Assembly (NCBI RefSeq): GCF_024580735.1
Contig: NZ_JANIJX010000001.1
Span: 1 to 64,000, forward strand
Direction of reading: 5' to 3'
DNA length: 64,000 nt
Source: Brevibacterium moorei
GTDB lineage: Bacteria > Actinomycetota > Actinomycetes > Actinomycetales > Brevibacteriaceae
Positions 25,079 to 34,186 of this stretch are shown in pieces. Position 1 is the stretch's first letter. Each line of letters opens with the position of its first letter. The translations under genes were made by a program, and so were the position numbers. Below the pieces are notes generated by a model, which saw only the letters and a program-made list of their open reading frames with translations, made no database searches and was not told the origin of the DNA.

Positions 25079-27772
25079 ATGCAAGAAAACAGCTCTCCCG
25101 CCCAGGCCTATGCCGCGTTCCGTGCCCGCCAGGCGGAGGGATCGACGGTTCTCCACCGTTTCCGCGACGATTTGCCCTACCCCCTGGACGACTTCCAGAT
25201 CCGCGCCTGCCGGGCGCTGGAGGAGGGACGGTCCGTCCTCGTCGCAGCTCCGACGGGTGCAGGGAAGACGACCGTGGCGCAGTTCGGAGTCGAACTGGCG
25301 GTGGCCCGCGATGTCAGGGTCTTCTACACCACCCCCATCAAGGCGCTGAGCAATCAGAAGTACCAGGAGTTGGTCGATGCCCACGGGGCGGACCGGGTGG
25401 GTCTGCTGACCGGCGATGCGAGCATCAACCGGGATGCACAGATCGTTGTGATGACCACCGAGGTCCTGCGCAATATGATCTATTCCGGCACCGGACTGGA
25501 CGACCTGGGCTACGTTGTGCTCGACGAGGTCCACTATCTGGGCGATAGATTCCGTGGCCCGGTGTGGGAGGAGGTCATCATCCACCTGCCGTCGCACGTG
25601 CTGCTGGTCAGCCTGTCGGCCACCGTGTCCAATGCCGAGGAGTTCGGCGCCTGGCTAGCCGAGGTCCGCGGCCATACCGACGTCATCGTCTCCGAACACC
25701 GCCCGGTGCCCCTGTACAACCACGTGGCCGTCGGCACAGACATCCTGCCGCTATTCACGCCGACCGGCCACGACGTCAACCGGGACCTGCAGGCCGCGGT
25801 GCGCCGCTACCGCGGGTCGGGCTCCCGCCGCGATAAGCGCCGCCATTCGGCCCCGCGCTTCACCCGGCCGGCCCGCTCGGCGACGATCCGCTCGCTGGCC
25901 CGCTCCGAGTTGCTGCCGGCGATCTACTTCATCTTCTCCCGCAACGCCTGCGATGATGCGGTGGAACACTGCCTGGCCGCCGGCCTGGACCTCACCGATG
26001 AGGCCAGCAAACGGGTGATCAGGGAAGAACTCGATGATTTGCACGATGAACTGCCGGATGCCGACCTGAGCATCCTGGGATTCCACAACTTCGCCGCGGG
26101 ACTGCTCGGCGGATTCGGGGCGCACCATGCGGGGTTGATCCCACAATTCAAGGAACTGGTCGAACGACTCTACGCGGCCGGCCACATCAAGGTCGTGTTC
26201 GCCACCGAGACCCTGGCGTTGGGCATCAACATGCCCGCCCGCTCCGTCGTGCTCGAAAAGCTCTCGAAGTTCAACGGCGAGACGCATGTGCAGATCACCC
26301 CGGGGGAGTACACCCAGCTCACCGGTCGGGCCGGTCGCCGTGGGATCGACGTGGAGGGCCACGCGGTGACCATCTGGCACCCCTCGATCGACCCCTCCGA
26401 TATCGCGGCGCTGGCCTCCAAGCGGACCTATGCGCTCAAGAGCCAGTTCACCCCGACCTACAATATGGCGGCCAATCTCCTGGCGCGCCTCACCACCGAC
26501 GATGCCCGCAAGGTACTGGAGACCTCGTTCGCCCAGTATCAGGCCGACGCCTCGGTCGTCGGTCTGGCGAAGAAGGCGCGCCGTGCCGACGCCGCCCTGG
26601 AGAAGTATCATGCGGCCATGCAGTGCGACCACGGGGACTTCGCCGAGTACTTCGGGCTGCGCCGCACCATCGCGGCGATGGAGAAGTCCGCGGGCAAGTC
26701 CAGGGCCAGGCTCAAACAACGGGAGCTGCTCGAGGCCATGTCGAAGCTGCGCTTCGGCGACGTCGTACTGCTGCCCAGCCGCCGTAGTTTCGGCGCCTGT
26801 ACCGTCATCGCACCGCTGCGCACCGAAGAGGGGGGCGATACCCGCCTGCCCAGCGTGCTGACGTCGACCGGCAAGGTCTGGCATCTGCGCCCGCATGAGG
26901 TCACCGAACCACCGGTGCATCTGGGCCACATCAAACCGGGCAAGAAATTCAACCATCGCGTCGTTGCCGAGCGCCGCCGGGTCGTCGAAACCGTCGCGGC
27001 CGGCATCGAGTCCGGGGCGATCAACGACCCGGCCGATGTCGGCCATGCCGTCAAGGTCCGTGCGGACACTCTCGGTAGGGAACAGATCGAGGCGGTGCGC
27101 GCACAGCTGCGGGCCCATCCCTGCCATGCCTGCCCCGACCGGGAAACGCACGCCCGCTGGGCCGAACGCGCCGTCAAGCTCGAACGCGAGCAGCAGTCGG
27201 TGATGGCGCAGATCACCGGGCGCACCGAGTCGATCGCGCATGTTTTCGACCGTGTCTGCAATGTGCTCACGACCCTGAAGTTCCTCCCCGATGATTCGCA
27301 CATTCTGCGCCGGATCTACGGTGAGCGCGATCTGCTCACGGCACTGAGCGTCCGCGCGGGCCTGTGGGACGAACTCGACGAACCGGAATGCGCAGCGCTG
27401 GCCTCGATGCTGGTCTATCAGGCGCGCCGGGAGACGATCGGGGCGCCGCGCCTGCCGTCTGCCAAACTGTCGCGGTGCTTCGACGAATTGCGCTCGACCT
27501 GGCGCATGCTCTCGCAGATGGAGACGGACGCCCGCCTGCCGGTGACCCCGGAGCCGGAAGCCGGGATAGCCCGCGCCATGTACAACTGGGCCAATGGGAA
27601 GGACCTGGCGCATTCGATCGGACGCTCGGAGGTCGCCGCAGGGGACTTCGTCCGCTGGGCCAGGCAAACCCTGGATCTGCTGGGCCAGGTCGAACAGGTG
27701 GCAATCGGCCGCACCGCGGCGGTGATCCGGCGGGCTGCCGAATCACTGCGCCGCGGTGTGGTGCTCGATTGA
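25079..27772 (+). CDS. helY: Ski2-like DEAD/DEAH-box helicase HelY
   Basis: A superfamily 2 ATP-dependent helicase of 897 residues. Motif I is APTGAGKT (about 58-65), motif Ia is TTPIKALSNQKYQ, motif II is DEVHYLG, motif III is SLSATVSN, and motif VI is TGRAGRRGID. A basic insert at 245-275 (SGSRRDKRRHSAPRF) lies between the RecA-like domains, and the C-terminal half resembles the Ski2/Mtr4 ratchet and DSHCT region (SMLVYQARRE). Homologs are linked to RNA processing or DNA repair. Its location after tatC is conserved in actinomycetes. It converges with the SecA gene, with only 3 nt between stops. Confidence 0.92.
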   Translation: MQENSSPAQAYAAFRARQAEGSTVLHRFRDDLPYPLDDFQIRACRALEEGRSVLVAAPTGAGKTTVAQFGVELAVARDVRVFYTTPIKALSNQKYQELVDAHGADRVGLLTGDASINRDAQIVVMTTEVLRNMIYSGTGLDDLGYVVLDEVHYLGDRFRGPVWEEVIIHLPSHVLLVSLSATVSNAEEFGAWLAEVRGHTDVIVSEHRPVPLYNHVAVGTDILPLFTPTGHDVNRDLQAAVRRYRGSGSRRDKRRHSAPRFTRPARSATIRSLARSELLPAIYFIFSRNACDDAVEHCLAAGLDLTDEASKRVIREELDDLHDELPDADLSILGFHNFAAGLLGGFGAHHAGLIPQFKELVERLYAAGHIKVVFATETLALGINMPARSVVLEKLSKFNGETHVQITPGEYTQLTGRAGRRGIDVEGHAVTIWHPSIDPSDIAALASKRTYALKSQFTPTYNMAANLLARLTTDDARKVLETSFAQYQADASVVGLAKKARRADAALEKYHAAMQCDHGDFAEYFGLRRTIAAMEKSAGKSRARLKQRELLEAMSKLRFGDVVLLPSRRSFGACTVIAPLRTEEGGDTRLPSVLTSTGKVWHLRPHEVTEPPVHLGHIKPGKKFNHRVVAERRRVVETVAAGIESGAINDPADVGHAVKVRADTLGREQIEAVRAQLRAHPCHACPDRETHARWAERAVKLEREQQSVMAQITGRTESIAHVFDRVCNVLTTLKFLPDDSHILRRIYGERDLLTALSVRAGLWDELDEPECAALASMLVYQARRETIGAPRLPSAKLSRCFDELRSTWRMLSQMETDARLPVTPEPEAGIARAMYNWANGKDLAHSIGRSEVAAGDFVRWARQTLDLLGQVEQVAIGRTAAVIRRAAESLRRGVVLD

Positions 27773-27775
27773 GTC

Positions 27776-30058
27776 CTACTTGACCTTCGAACGGATCCGG
27801 TTGACGACTGTTTCGATATCGGATCCGAAGGCCGAATCAGCCGCAATATAGGTCCAGGTCGACGACGGACGCTTGAGCCCGTGCGCGGCCAGGTCGATTC
27901 CCTCTGCGGTGATCGTCGCATCGTCGAGCACCTGAGACGAAGTTTCGAGCACGTCCGGCCAGAAACCGGCGAAGGCCGCGATCGACTCCTTGTTGAAGGC
28001 CTCGTGTGGACGCTCATGGGCCAGGGTGCGAAGGTGGATGCCCTCGCGCAGATCGTTCAGATACGCCAGGTGCTCCACCCAGCGTTCGTCGAGTTCGAAC
28101 AACAGGACGTCGCGCAGAGCAGCCTCGACGACTTCCTCACCATGGTCCCGGCGGGCCCCGTCGATCTTCTCCCTGGTTTCCGGTTTCAGGCTTTCGAGCA
28201 GTTCGTCCTGTCCCGCGCCGGACTTCCGGATGCCTTCGCGGCGCGCCAATACGAGCTGGCGCTGCTTGGCCATGAGTTCGTTGAACTTCCAAGTGTCGCG
28301 GTGGTTCGCGGTGTTCTCGCCCTCGGCCATCCGCTGTGCGTGTTCGACCAGCTGCGCGGCCCTGCGGTTGGCGATGAACCCGGTCTCATCGCCCTCCTCC
28401 TTGAACCTGGCGGCCTCCGGGACGCGGGTGAGCAGCTCGTCCTCCAGACTGGTGAAGAACACGGATTCGCCCGGATCGCCCTGGCGTCCGGCGCGACCGC
28501 GCAGCTGATCGTCCAGGCGGGAGGACGTATAGCGGCCGGCGCCGATGACCAGGAGACCCTGAGAGCGCACGGCGTCGTCCTCGTCGAGCAGGATATCGGT
28601 ACCGCGGCCGGCCATCTGGGTGGAGACGGTCACCGCCCCCCGCCGACCCGCCGCCGCGATGACCTGTGCCTCGTGCGAATCGTCTTTGGCGTTGAGCACC
28701 GCGGCGTCTATGCCGCGATCGCGCAGACGCCCGGCCAGGGATTCGCTTTCTGCGACCGAGCGGGTGCCGACCAGAACGGGCCGTCCACCCGCGTGCTGTT
28801 CGACGACCTCTTCGACGATCGCGCGCTCCTTGGACTCCTGATAGGTGTAGAGCCGGTCGGCCAGATCCTGCCGGATCATCGGCTCGTGTGGTTCCACGAC
28901 CAGGATCTCGAGTTCGTAGAATTCCCTGAGGTCGTCGCCGACGGCCACTGCGGTGCCGGTCATCCCGCAAACGGTCCGATAGCCGTGGATCAGTTCCTCG
29001 ACCGTCATCTGGTCCATGATCTCGCCGCTGGCCGAGGTCTCCAGGTGTTCCTTCGCCTCGACGGCCGCCTGCAGCCCGTCGGGCCAGCGCTGTAGTGCGG
29101 CGACGCGCCCGCGTGAGTCGGAGATCAGTTTGATCCGCCCGTCGACCACTAGGTAGTCGACGTCGCGGGTGACCAGGGCCTTGGCGTAGAGGGCCAGGTT
29201 GATCGCCGCGAGCGTAGCGGTATCGGCGCCGAACAGATCGACGTCCATCAGGGATTCGACCCGATCGGCACCGGCATCGGTCAGTGAGACCGCCTTGCGG
29301 TCGGGGCTGATCTCATAGTCCTGTCCCTCGTCCAGACCCTCGACCAGAGCCGCGATCTGCTCATCGGCTGCCTCAACGGTGGTCGAACCGGCCAGCACCA
29401 GGGGGACACGGGCCTCGTCGATGAGCACCGAGTCCGCCTCATCGACGATGACCACGTCGCGTTCTCCCACCCGCAGCGCGGAGTCCTCGAGGACGAACCT
29501 GTCGCGCAGCACATCGAAGCCGATCTCCTGAACGGAGCCGTAGACGACCTCGTTATCGTAGGACGTCCGGCGTTCGGCATCCGGCAGGGCCTCGGTGATG
29601 GCGGCAGATGCGACGCCCAGGAGCTCGAACAGTGGGCGCATCCAGGACTCATCGCGTTCGGCCAGGTAGTCATTGACGCTGACCACGTGGACCCGGCGGC
29701 CCTGGAGTGCGTAGCCGGCGGCGGCCATCGCGCCCACCAGGGTCTTCCCCTCACCGGTCAGCATCTGCACGATCTGGCCCTCGAGCAGGCCGATCAGACC
29801 GGTGATCTGGGTGGTGAAGGGGCGTTCGCCCAGGGTGCGCTCGGCTGCGACGGTGACGAGCGCGGCGTAGTGGACCAGCTGTTCGCGCCGTGAGTCACGT
29901 TCGAAGGCGGCGGATGCCGCGGCGGGGAATTCGGCGTCAGTGGTCGAGTCGTACTCCCGACTCAGCGCTTCGATGTGCGCGCGTTCTTTCTCCAACCAGG
30001 CGAACTTCTTGTCCGCCTGGGCGCCGGGGCGGCCCAGCAGACGGGAAAACAGACCCAT
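27776..30058 (-). CDS. secA2: accessory Sec system translocase ATPase (SecA2-type)
   Basis: A motor ATPase of the SecA family (760 residues, shorter than housekeeping SecA). It has Walker A TGEGKT (101-106), VHVVSVNDYLAERD, the DEAD-like IVDEADSVLIDEARVPL, STQMAGRGTDI and QLRGRAGRQGDPG. The C-terminal linker and zinc-binding tail of canonical SecA are missing, as is usual for accessory SecA2 proteins. It probably drives export of a subset of proteins. No dedicated SecY2 or obvious cargo is adjacent. Confidence 0.88.
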   Translation of the reverse strand: MGLFSRLLGRPGAQADKKFAWLEKERAHIEALSREYDSTTDAEFPAAASAAFERDSRREQLVHYAALVTVAAERTLGERPFTTQITGLIGLLEGQIVQMLTGEGKTLVGAMAAAGYALQGRRVHVVSVNDYLAERDESWMRPLFELLGVASAAITEALPDAERRTSYDNEVVYGSVQEIGFDVLRDRFVLEDSALRVGERDVVIVDEADSVLIDEARVPLVLAGSTTVEAADEQIAALVEGLDEGQDYEISPDRKAVSLTDAGADRVESLMDVDLFGADTATLAAINLALYAKALVTRDVDYLVVDGRIKLISDSRGRVAALQRWPDGLQAAVEAKEHLETSASGEIMDQMTVEELIHGYRTVCGMTGTAVAVGDDLREFYELEILVVEPHEPMIRQDLADRLYTYQESKERAIVEEVVEQHAGGRPVLVGTRSVAESESLAGRLRDRGIDAAVLNAKDDSHEAQVIAAAGRRGAVTVSTQMAGRGTDILLDEDDAVRSQGLLVIGAGRYTSSRLDDQLRGRAGRQGDPGESVFFTSLEDELLTRVPEAARFKEEGDETGFIANRRAAQLVEHAQRMAEGENTANHRDTWKFNELMAKQRQLVLARREGIRKSGAGQDELLESLKPETREKIDGARRDHGEEVVEAALRDVLLFELDERWVEHLAYLNDLREGIHLRTLAHERPHEAFNKESIAAFAGFWPDVLETSSQVLDDATITAEGIDLAAHGLKRPSSTWTYIAADSAFGSDIETVVNRIRSKVK

Positions 30059-30089
30059 GTCACGTCCTTCTTCTAAATCGACCGGAATC

Positions 30090-30095
30090 AGTCTA
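30090..30095 (-). promoter_or_regulatory. -10 box for the SecA2 gene
   Basis: Minus-strand TAGACT (within TATAGACT) lies about 31 nt before ATG 30058. AAGAAGG serves as ribosome binding site. Confidence 0.45.
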
Positions 30096-30129
30096 TAAGG
30101 GGGATCGGCCGGTGGTCTTCAGCACACGA

Positions 30130-31797
30130 TCAGTCTTCGAAGGGCCAGCGGCCGTCGATGTGGGCATCGCGGCCCTTGGAGCGCAGGAACGATTCGAAGT
30201 CCTTCGCCTGTGCGGCCTTCCACTCGATCTGGGCGGCGTGCAGGGCCTCGGCGGACATGCGGAAGTCCGGGTACTCGGCTGCGATCGCGAAGGCGATGCC
30301 GGCACTGGCCCGCGCGTCGGCTCCCGCATCATGGGCATCGGTCAGATCGACTCCCCAGCGCTGGGCCGTCGCGGTCAGGGTCCTCTTGCCCCTGCGGTAG
30401 CGTTCGGCCTGCTTGTCGATGACCAGGGTGTCGATGACCCAGGGGCACACGGCGTGGGCATCCGGGTGCAATCCGTACCGGCTCGCCTCGCGCTGGAGGA
30501 CGGTCAGGTCGTAGACGAGGTTGTGGCCGACGACCGCGCCGCCTGCGGCGCGCACCTGCTCCAGTGCCTCCAGGATCTGCGTCAGGGCCGCGGGGGCCGG
30601 TTGGCCGTTGGCGCGGGCGGTCTCGGTCGAGATCCCGTGGATCGCCTGGGCGTCTGCCGGGATCTCGACTCCCGGATCGACCAGCCAGGTGGTCTGGGCT
30701 CCGGCCTCGCCCCCGGTGCAGTCGATGAGGGCTGCGGTGACCACCCGGGCGGTATCGGGGTCGACTCCCGTGGTCTCCAGGTCGAAGGCGAACACGGGGC
30801 CGGCGGTCCAGGGCAGGGGCTGCGGGTCGGAGGGCCGAGCCGGAGTGGACGGCCGAGCCGGTACGAAGCCACCCGTCGTCGTGGGAATATCGGCGCGCAG
30901 CGCGGTCAGGAGCCGCTGCGCGCTGCGGCCCAGGCCCAGCTCATCGGCCATTTCGGTCAGTTCGGCCACGTCGGGGGAGTGGGTGCCGGGGGCTCTGAGG
31001 GCCTCTGCCACGTCGAGGTCCTGACGGATCGTCATCACCTCGATGTTCTTCCAGATCCGGTCCGCGGCCTCCAGCAGAGCTGCCGCCCGCCGGGCACTGA
31101 GCCCGTGGGAGCGCTGGCCCGCGGCTGCGGCTGCGAGTACCTCGCGCAGATCGCCGTAGCCCGAGAGCAGTTTCGCAGCGGTCTTCTCACCGATCCCCGG
31201 TACCCCTGCGATCCCGTCCGAGGGGTCACCGCGCAGTGCTGCGAGTTCCCGGTAGGCGGTTCCGGAGTCGACTCCGTAGAGCTCAGGCAGATCGGCCGCC
31301 GTGATCGTCTCCCACACGCCCTTCGGCTTGGGCCGGTAGAGCACTGTGTCATGGCCGGGCTCGAGCAGGCTGAGCAGATCGCGATCGGTCGAGACGATCG
31401 TCACGGGCTCCGCCGCCTGGCCGACCATCGAGCCGATGACGTCATCGGCCTCGGTGCCCGGGACTTCTGCCGAGGTGATGCCCGCGGCATTCAACAGGGC
31501 CTGCAACATGGGGATCTGCGGGGCGAGTTCCGGGGGAATCTCGGAGCCGGTCTCACCGGCGCGCTCCGCCTTGTACTCAGGCAGAATCGCTGTGCGCCAG
31601 GCCGGGCGCCAGTCGGCGTCGAAGACGGCGGCCAGCCGCCGGGTGCCCAGATCCTGGGCCAGCGTGGCCAGAGCGTCGAGGGTGCCCCTGATCGCATTGA
31701 CCGGGGTTCCGTCGGGTGCCGTCATGGTCGTGGGCAGCGCATGGAAAGCCCGGTAGTACAGGGTGGGCAGGTCGATGGTGATGAGCGGCTCGTTCAC
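30130..31797 (-). CDS. fused 5'-3' FEN-type exonuclease and DnaQ-like 3'-5' exonuclease
   Basis: A single uninterrupted frame of 555 residues joins two nucleases. Residues 1-300 are a PolI-type 5' nuclease (FEN) domain: D9 in TIDLPTLYYRAF, D60, the GTEADDVIGS cluster (116-119), STDRDLL (D138/D140), GDPSDGIAGVPGIGEKTA (D191/D194 plus helix-hairpin-helix). A Pro/Thr/Ser-rich linker spans about 301-332. Residues 333-555 are a DEDDh exonuclease: FAFDLETTG (D339, E341), GHNLVYD (D430) and AHDAGADA (H489, D494). All catalytic acids are present in both halves and no polymerase domain follows. In other actinomycetes these are usually separate genes. The GTG start lies 6 nt after a TAGGCT box, with GGAGGAG also present. 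Confidence 0.85.
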   Translation of the reverse strand: MNEPLITIDLPTLYYRAFHALPTTMTAPDGTPVNAIRGTLDALATLAQDLGTRRLAAVFDADWRPAWRTAILPEYKAERAGETGSEIPPELAPQIPMLQALLNAAGITSAEVPGTEADDVIGSMVGQAAEPVTIVSTDRDLLSLLEPGHDTVLYRPKPKGVWETITAADLPELYGVDSGTAYRELAALRGDPSDGIAGVPGIGEKTAAKLLSGYGDLREVLAAAAAGQRSHGLSARRAAALLEAADRIWKNIEVMTIRQDLDVAEALRAPGTHSPDVAELTEMADELGLGRSAQRLLTALRADIPTTTGGFVPARPSTPARPSDPQPLPWTAGPVFAFDLETTGVDPDTARVVTAALIDCTGGEAGAQTTWLVDPGVEIPADAQAIHGISTETARANGQPAPAALTQILEALEQVRAAGGAVVGHNLVYDLTVLQREASRYGLHPDAHAVCPWVIDTLVIDKQAERYRRGKRTLTATAQRWGVDLTDAHDAGADARASAGIAFAIAAEYPDFRMSAEALHAAQIEWKAAQAKDFESFLRSKGRDAHIDGRWPFED

Positions 31798-31803
31798 TCC
31801 TCC

Positions 31804-31809
31804 AGCCTA
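31804..31809 (-). promoter_or_regulatory. -10 box of the exonuclease fusion gene
   Basis: Minus-strand TAGGCT ends 6 nt before GTG 31797. The intervening bases also form GGAGGAG, so the mRNA may be leaderless or very short-leadered. Confidence 0.45.
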
Positions 31810-31869
31810 GCGGCACCTCCTCCCATGGCCGGTCTCCGGTCCGCAGCGAGCCGGTGGGATACTTGGGAG

Positions 31870-32841
31870 ATGAGTCAAACAGTCCTGTACAACGCCGATG
31901 TCTATTCGAGCGTGGATCCCTTCGCCAATGCGATCGCCTTCGCCGGCCCCGAAGTCCTGTGGGTCGGCGGCGATGAAGCCGCCACCGTCATGGATGGGCG
32001 GTTAATCGACTGCCAGGAGGATTTCATCACCCCCGGTTTGACCACTGCGGCCCTCGATCTGGGCCATACCGCGGTGACCGGGACTCAGCTGTTGGCCGCC
32101 GGAATCGTCAGTGCACATGTGCTGGGCACGTCCGAACAACTCACAGCCTTCGCCTCTTCGGCCGGTGTGCTGCGGGTGACGGCCTATGAGTTCACATCCG
32201 ACGGTTCGGCCGCTCCGGGACACCGCCCGGCGCTGCGGGCGAGCGTCGCCCTGGAACTATCGCCGCAGACGGCGCCGGAGGCGTTCGTGGTCATCGACAC
32301 GCTGGACGAACTGCGCGCGATGGAGGCTCGGCTGAGCGACTCCACGATCCTGGTGGCCGCCCAGCGCGCGGCATGGCGCCTGTTCGTCACAGCGCCGATC
32401 ACCGAGGCCGATATCGCCGCCCTGGGCTCCTGGGGGTTGGGCATCACGATCGCTCCCAGCACCCATGACTATCCCATCGCACAGCTGTTGGCCGCGGGCG
32501 CCCAGCTGAGTTTCTCCCTCGATCCCGAGTCGCCCTGGGCCACCCTGCGCGCTGCCGTCTTCGGACCGGACGGGACCTCGGGCCGGGCGGCGTTCAACGC
32601 CGTCACCCGGTTCGCCCACCGGGCGATCGATGATGTCTCCGGTGGGGTGCTGGCCCCTGGCGCCAGCGCCGACCTGGTCCGCTGGCGGATCGGGAATCTG
32701 GTCGTCCAAGCAGCGGACGAACGGGTTGCGGCGTGGAGCACCGATCCGCGCTCCGGCACCGCCGGACTGCCCGATCTCAGCCCGGATCAGCCACTGCCGC
32801 TACCGGTGACCGTCTACGTCAATGGCTCGCCCATCGACTGA
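31870..32841 (+). CDS. degenerate amidohydrolase-like protein
   Basis: A 323-residue protein resembling the amidohydrolase superfamily (imidazolonepropionase/atrazine-hydrolase type). The N-terminal beta-sandwich (VLYNADVYSSVDPFANAIAF, then VLWVGGDEAA) and a C-terminal composite domain (GGVLAPGASADLVRW) are recognisable. The metal-binding H-x-H that normally follows the ITPG turn is replaced by TTAALDLGHT, and the other expected His/Asp ligands are not seen. The middle is much shorter than in active enzymes. It is probably a non-catalytic remnant kept for another role. It lies next to the mannosyltransferase gene, a pairing seen in other actinomycetes. A much longer frame entering from upstream is antisense to the exonuclease and is not coding. 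Confidence 0.65.
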   Translation: MSQTVLYNADVYSSVDPFANAIAFAGPEVLWVGGDEAATVMDGRLIDCQEDFITPGLTTAALDLGHTAVTGTQLLAAGIVSAHVLGTSEQLTAFASSAGVLRVTAYEFTSDGSAAPGHRPALRASVALELSPQTAPEAFVVIDTLDELRAMEARLSDSTILVAAQRAAWRLFVTAPITEADIAALGSWGLGITIAPSTHDYPIAQLLAAGAQLSFSLDPESPWATLRAAVFGPDGTSGRAAFNAVTRFAHRAIDDVSGGVLAPGASADLVRWRIGNLVVQAADERVAAWSTDPRSGTAGLPDLSPDQPLPLPVTVYVNGSPID

Positions 32842-32870
32842 GGGTACGCTCAACAGACAGAATCTACGGA

Positions 32871-32876
32871 TAGGGT
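32871..32876 (+). promoter_or_regulatory. -10 box, leaderless promoter
   Basis: TAGGGT ends 7 nt before GTG 32884. Confidence 0.5.
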
Positions 32877-32883
32877 GGACCCC

Positions 32884-33630
32884 GTGAGCCAGCAGACCCT
32901 GATTGCGATCCCAACGTACAACGAACGCGAATCCCTGCCCGTGACGATCGAGGCGATCCATCGCTACAGCCCCGAGGTCGACGTCCTCGTCGTCGATGAT
33001 GGTTCCCCCGATGGGACGGGGGACTGGGCCGATGAGCGGGCCCGGTCCGATGAGCGGATCCATGTGCTCCACCGCACCGCGAAGAACGGGCTGGGTGCCG
33101 CCTACCTGGCCGCATTCGATTGGGCCCTGGAACGCGACTACAGCATCATCTGTGAAATGGACGCCGACGGTTCGCATCGGGGCCGTGATCTGCCGTTGCT
33201 GCTGCGGGCGATCGATGCGGGCGCAGATCTGGCGATCGGCGCCAGGTGGGTCCCCGGCGGGGCGACAGTGAACTGGCCGTGGAATCGCAATCTGCTCTCC
33301 CGCGGCGCGAACGTCTACGTCAACGTGGCGATCGGGTTGGGCGTCCACGATGCCACTGCCGGCTTCCGAGCCTACCGGCGTGAGCTGCTCGAGGCCATGG
33401 ATCTGGGAGCCGTGGAATCCCAGGGGTACTGTTTCCAGATCGACATGACGGTGCGGGCGAAGAACGCCGGGGCCGTGATCACCGAGGTGCCCATCGTCTT
33501 CGTCGAACGGGAACTGGGCGTATCCAAGATGAGTGGCAACATCATCGAGGAGGCCGTGGGCCGGGTCGCCGTCTGGGGCGTGCGGGCCCGTGCGCGGCAG
33601 CTTGCTCGCCTGGTGGGCAGGCGGCGCTGA
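32884..33630 (+). CDS. polyprenol monophosphomannose synthase (GT2)
   Basis: A GT2 glycosyltransferase of the dolichol-phosphate-mannose synthase family (248 residues). It transfers mannose from GDP-mannose to polyprenyl phosphate, feeding lipoglycan or protein mannosylation. Family text: [35 protein letters not shown] (D-x-D-like metal site), [22 protein letters not shown], and [10 protein letters not shown]. There is no C-terminal membrane extension and no fused acyltransferase. GTG 32884 is chosen by its position relative to the -10 box, and GTG 32875 is the alternative. Confidence 0.9.
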   Translation: MSQQTLIAIPTYNERESLPVTIEAIHRYSPEVDVLVVDDGSPDGTGDWADERARSDERIHVLHRTAKNGLGAAYLAAFDWALERDYSIICEMDADGSHRGRDLPLLLRAIDAGADLAIGARWVPGGATVNWPWNRNLLSRGANVYVNVAIGLGVHDATAGFRAYRRELLEAMDLGAVESQGYCFQIDMTVRAKNAGAVITEVPIVFVERELGVSKMSGNIIEEAVGRVAVWGVRARARQLARLVGRRR

Positions 33631-33641
33631 CCAGCCGATGC

Positions 33642-33690
33642 ATGACACGGGAGCCGTCCGATCACATCGATCGGACGGCCCCCGTGTCAT
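33642..33690. terminator. bidirectional terminator hairpin
   Basis: A long inverted repeat, ATGACACGGG then GCCGTCCGAT, a 7-nt loop, and the complementary arm ending CCGTGTCAT, lies between the convergent mannosyltransferase and rbpA genes. No long T-run is visible. Confidence 0.7.
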
Positions 33691-33732
33691 TCGTTCCGTC
33701 CACGGCCCGAGGGCGGGATCGGAACCGGTGGA

Positions 33733-34074
33733 TCACAGCTCCGGTTTGCGCAGACCGCGCCGGATCTCCAGTCGTTCGTCCAACAGCTCCTGGAGCTCTT
33801 CGAACGAGCGGCGCTCCAGCAGCATGTCCCAATGCGAACGGACGTGCTTGGCCTCCTCTGCATCATCATCGGTGGCTCCCACCCGGGTGCCGATCCCGTG
33901 GGTTTTGGAGTCCCAGGTGTTCGGAACATCCGCTTCGACTGAGAACGGAACGGAGAAGGTGAAGCCGTCCTCGCAGACGTATTCGACATCCTGCCTGGGT
34001 GCGGGTTCGACGCCGACTTCGGATTCCAGGCTGCGGGAGCCCAGCTGGGTACCGCGGAGACTACGTTCGCTCAT
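33733..34074 (-). CDS. rbpA: RNA polymerase-binding protein RbpA
   Basis: An actinobacterial transcription factor that binds the sigma factor and RNA polymerase and stabilises open complexes (113 residues). The N-terminal SERSLRGTQLGSRSLESE, the middle PFSVEADVPNTW, and the C-terminal sigma-interacting HWDMLLERRSFEELQELL are clear. Of the zinc-ribbon ligands, only Cys34 (EYVCEDG) remains. The later C-x-x-C position reads WDSKTHG, so zinc binding is unlikely, as reported for the mycobacterial protein. Its promoter has a perfect TATAAT, fitting high expression. Confidence 0.92.
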   Translation of the reverse strand: MSERSLRGTQLGSRSLESEVGVEPAPRQDVEYVCEDGFTFSVPFSVEADVPNTWDSKTHGIGTRVGATDDDAEEAKHVRSHWDMLLERRSFEELQELLDERLEIRRGLRKPEL

Positions 34075-34120
34075 TCTTGCCGTCCTTCACGACTCGGGTA
34101 CGTCATTCACAAACTTCAAC

Positions 34121-34126
34121 ATTATA
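34121..34126 (-). promoter_or_regulatory. consensus -10 box of rbpA
   Basis: Minus-strand TATAAT lies about 46 nt before ATG 34074. The leader carries GAAGGACGG as a possible ribosome binding site. Confidence 0.6.
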
Positions 34127-34174
34127 GCCGGTCGGATCATTCCCCCGTCTGCACTCGAGCAGGGTAACGGGTCC

Positions 34175-34180
34175 TAGGAT
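34175..34180 (+). promoter_or_regulatory. -10 box, leaderless promoter
   Basis: TAGGAT ends 6 nt before ATG 34187. Confidence 0.55.
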
Positions 34181-34186
34181 GGGTGC

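Noticed and set aside
25751-27667. Minus-strand frame of about 640 codons opposite helY
   Set aside because: No recognisable domain, and it is fully covered by the helicase gene.
29890-32841. Very long plus-strand reading frame of about 980 codons
   Set aside because: Its first two-thirds is antisense to the SecA2 and exonuclease genes, which have clear motifs. Only the part from ATG 31870 is a recognisable protein.
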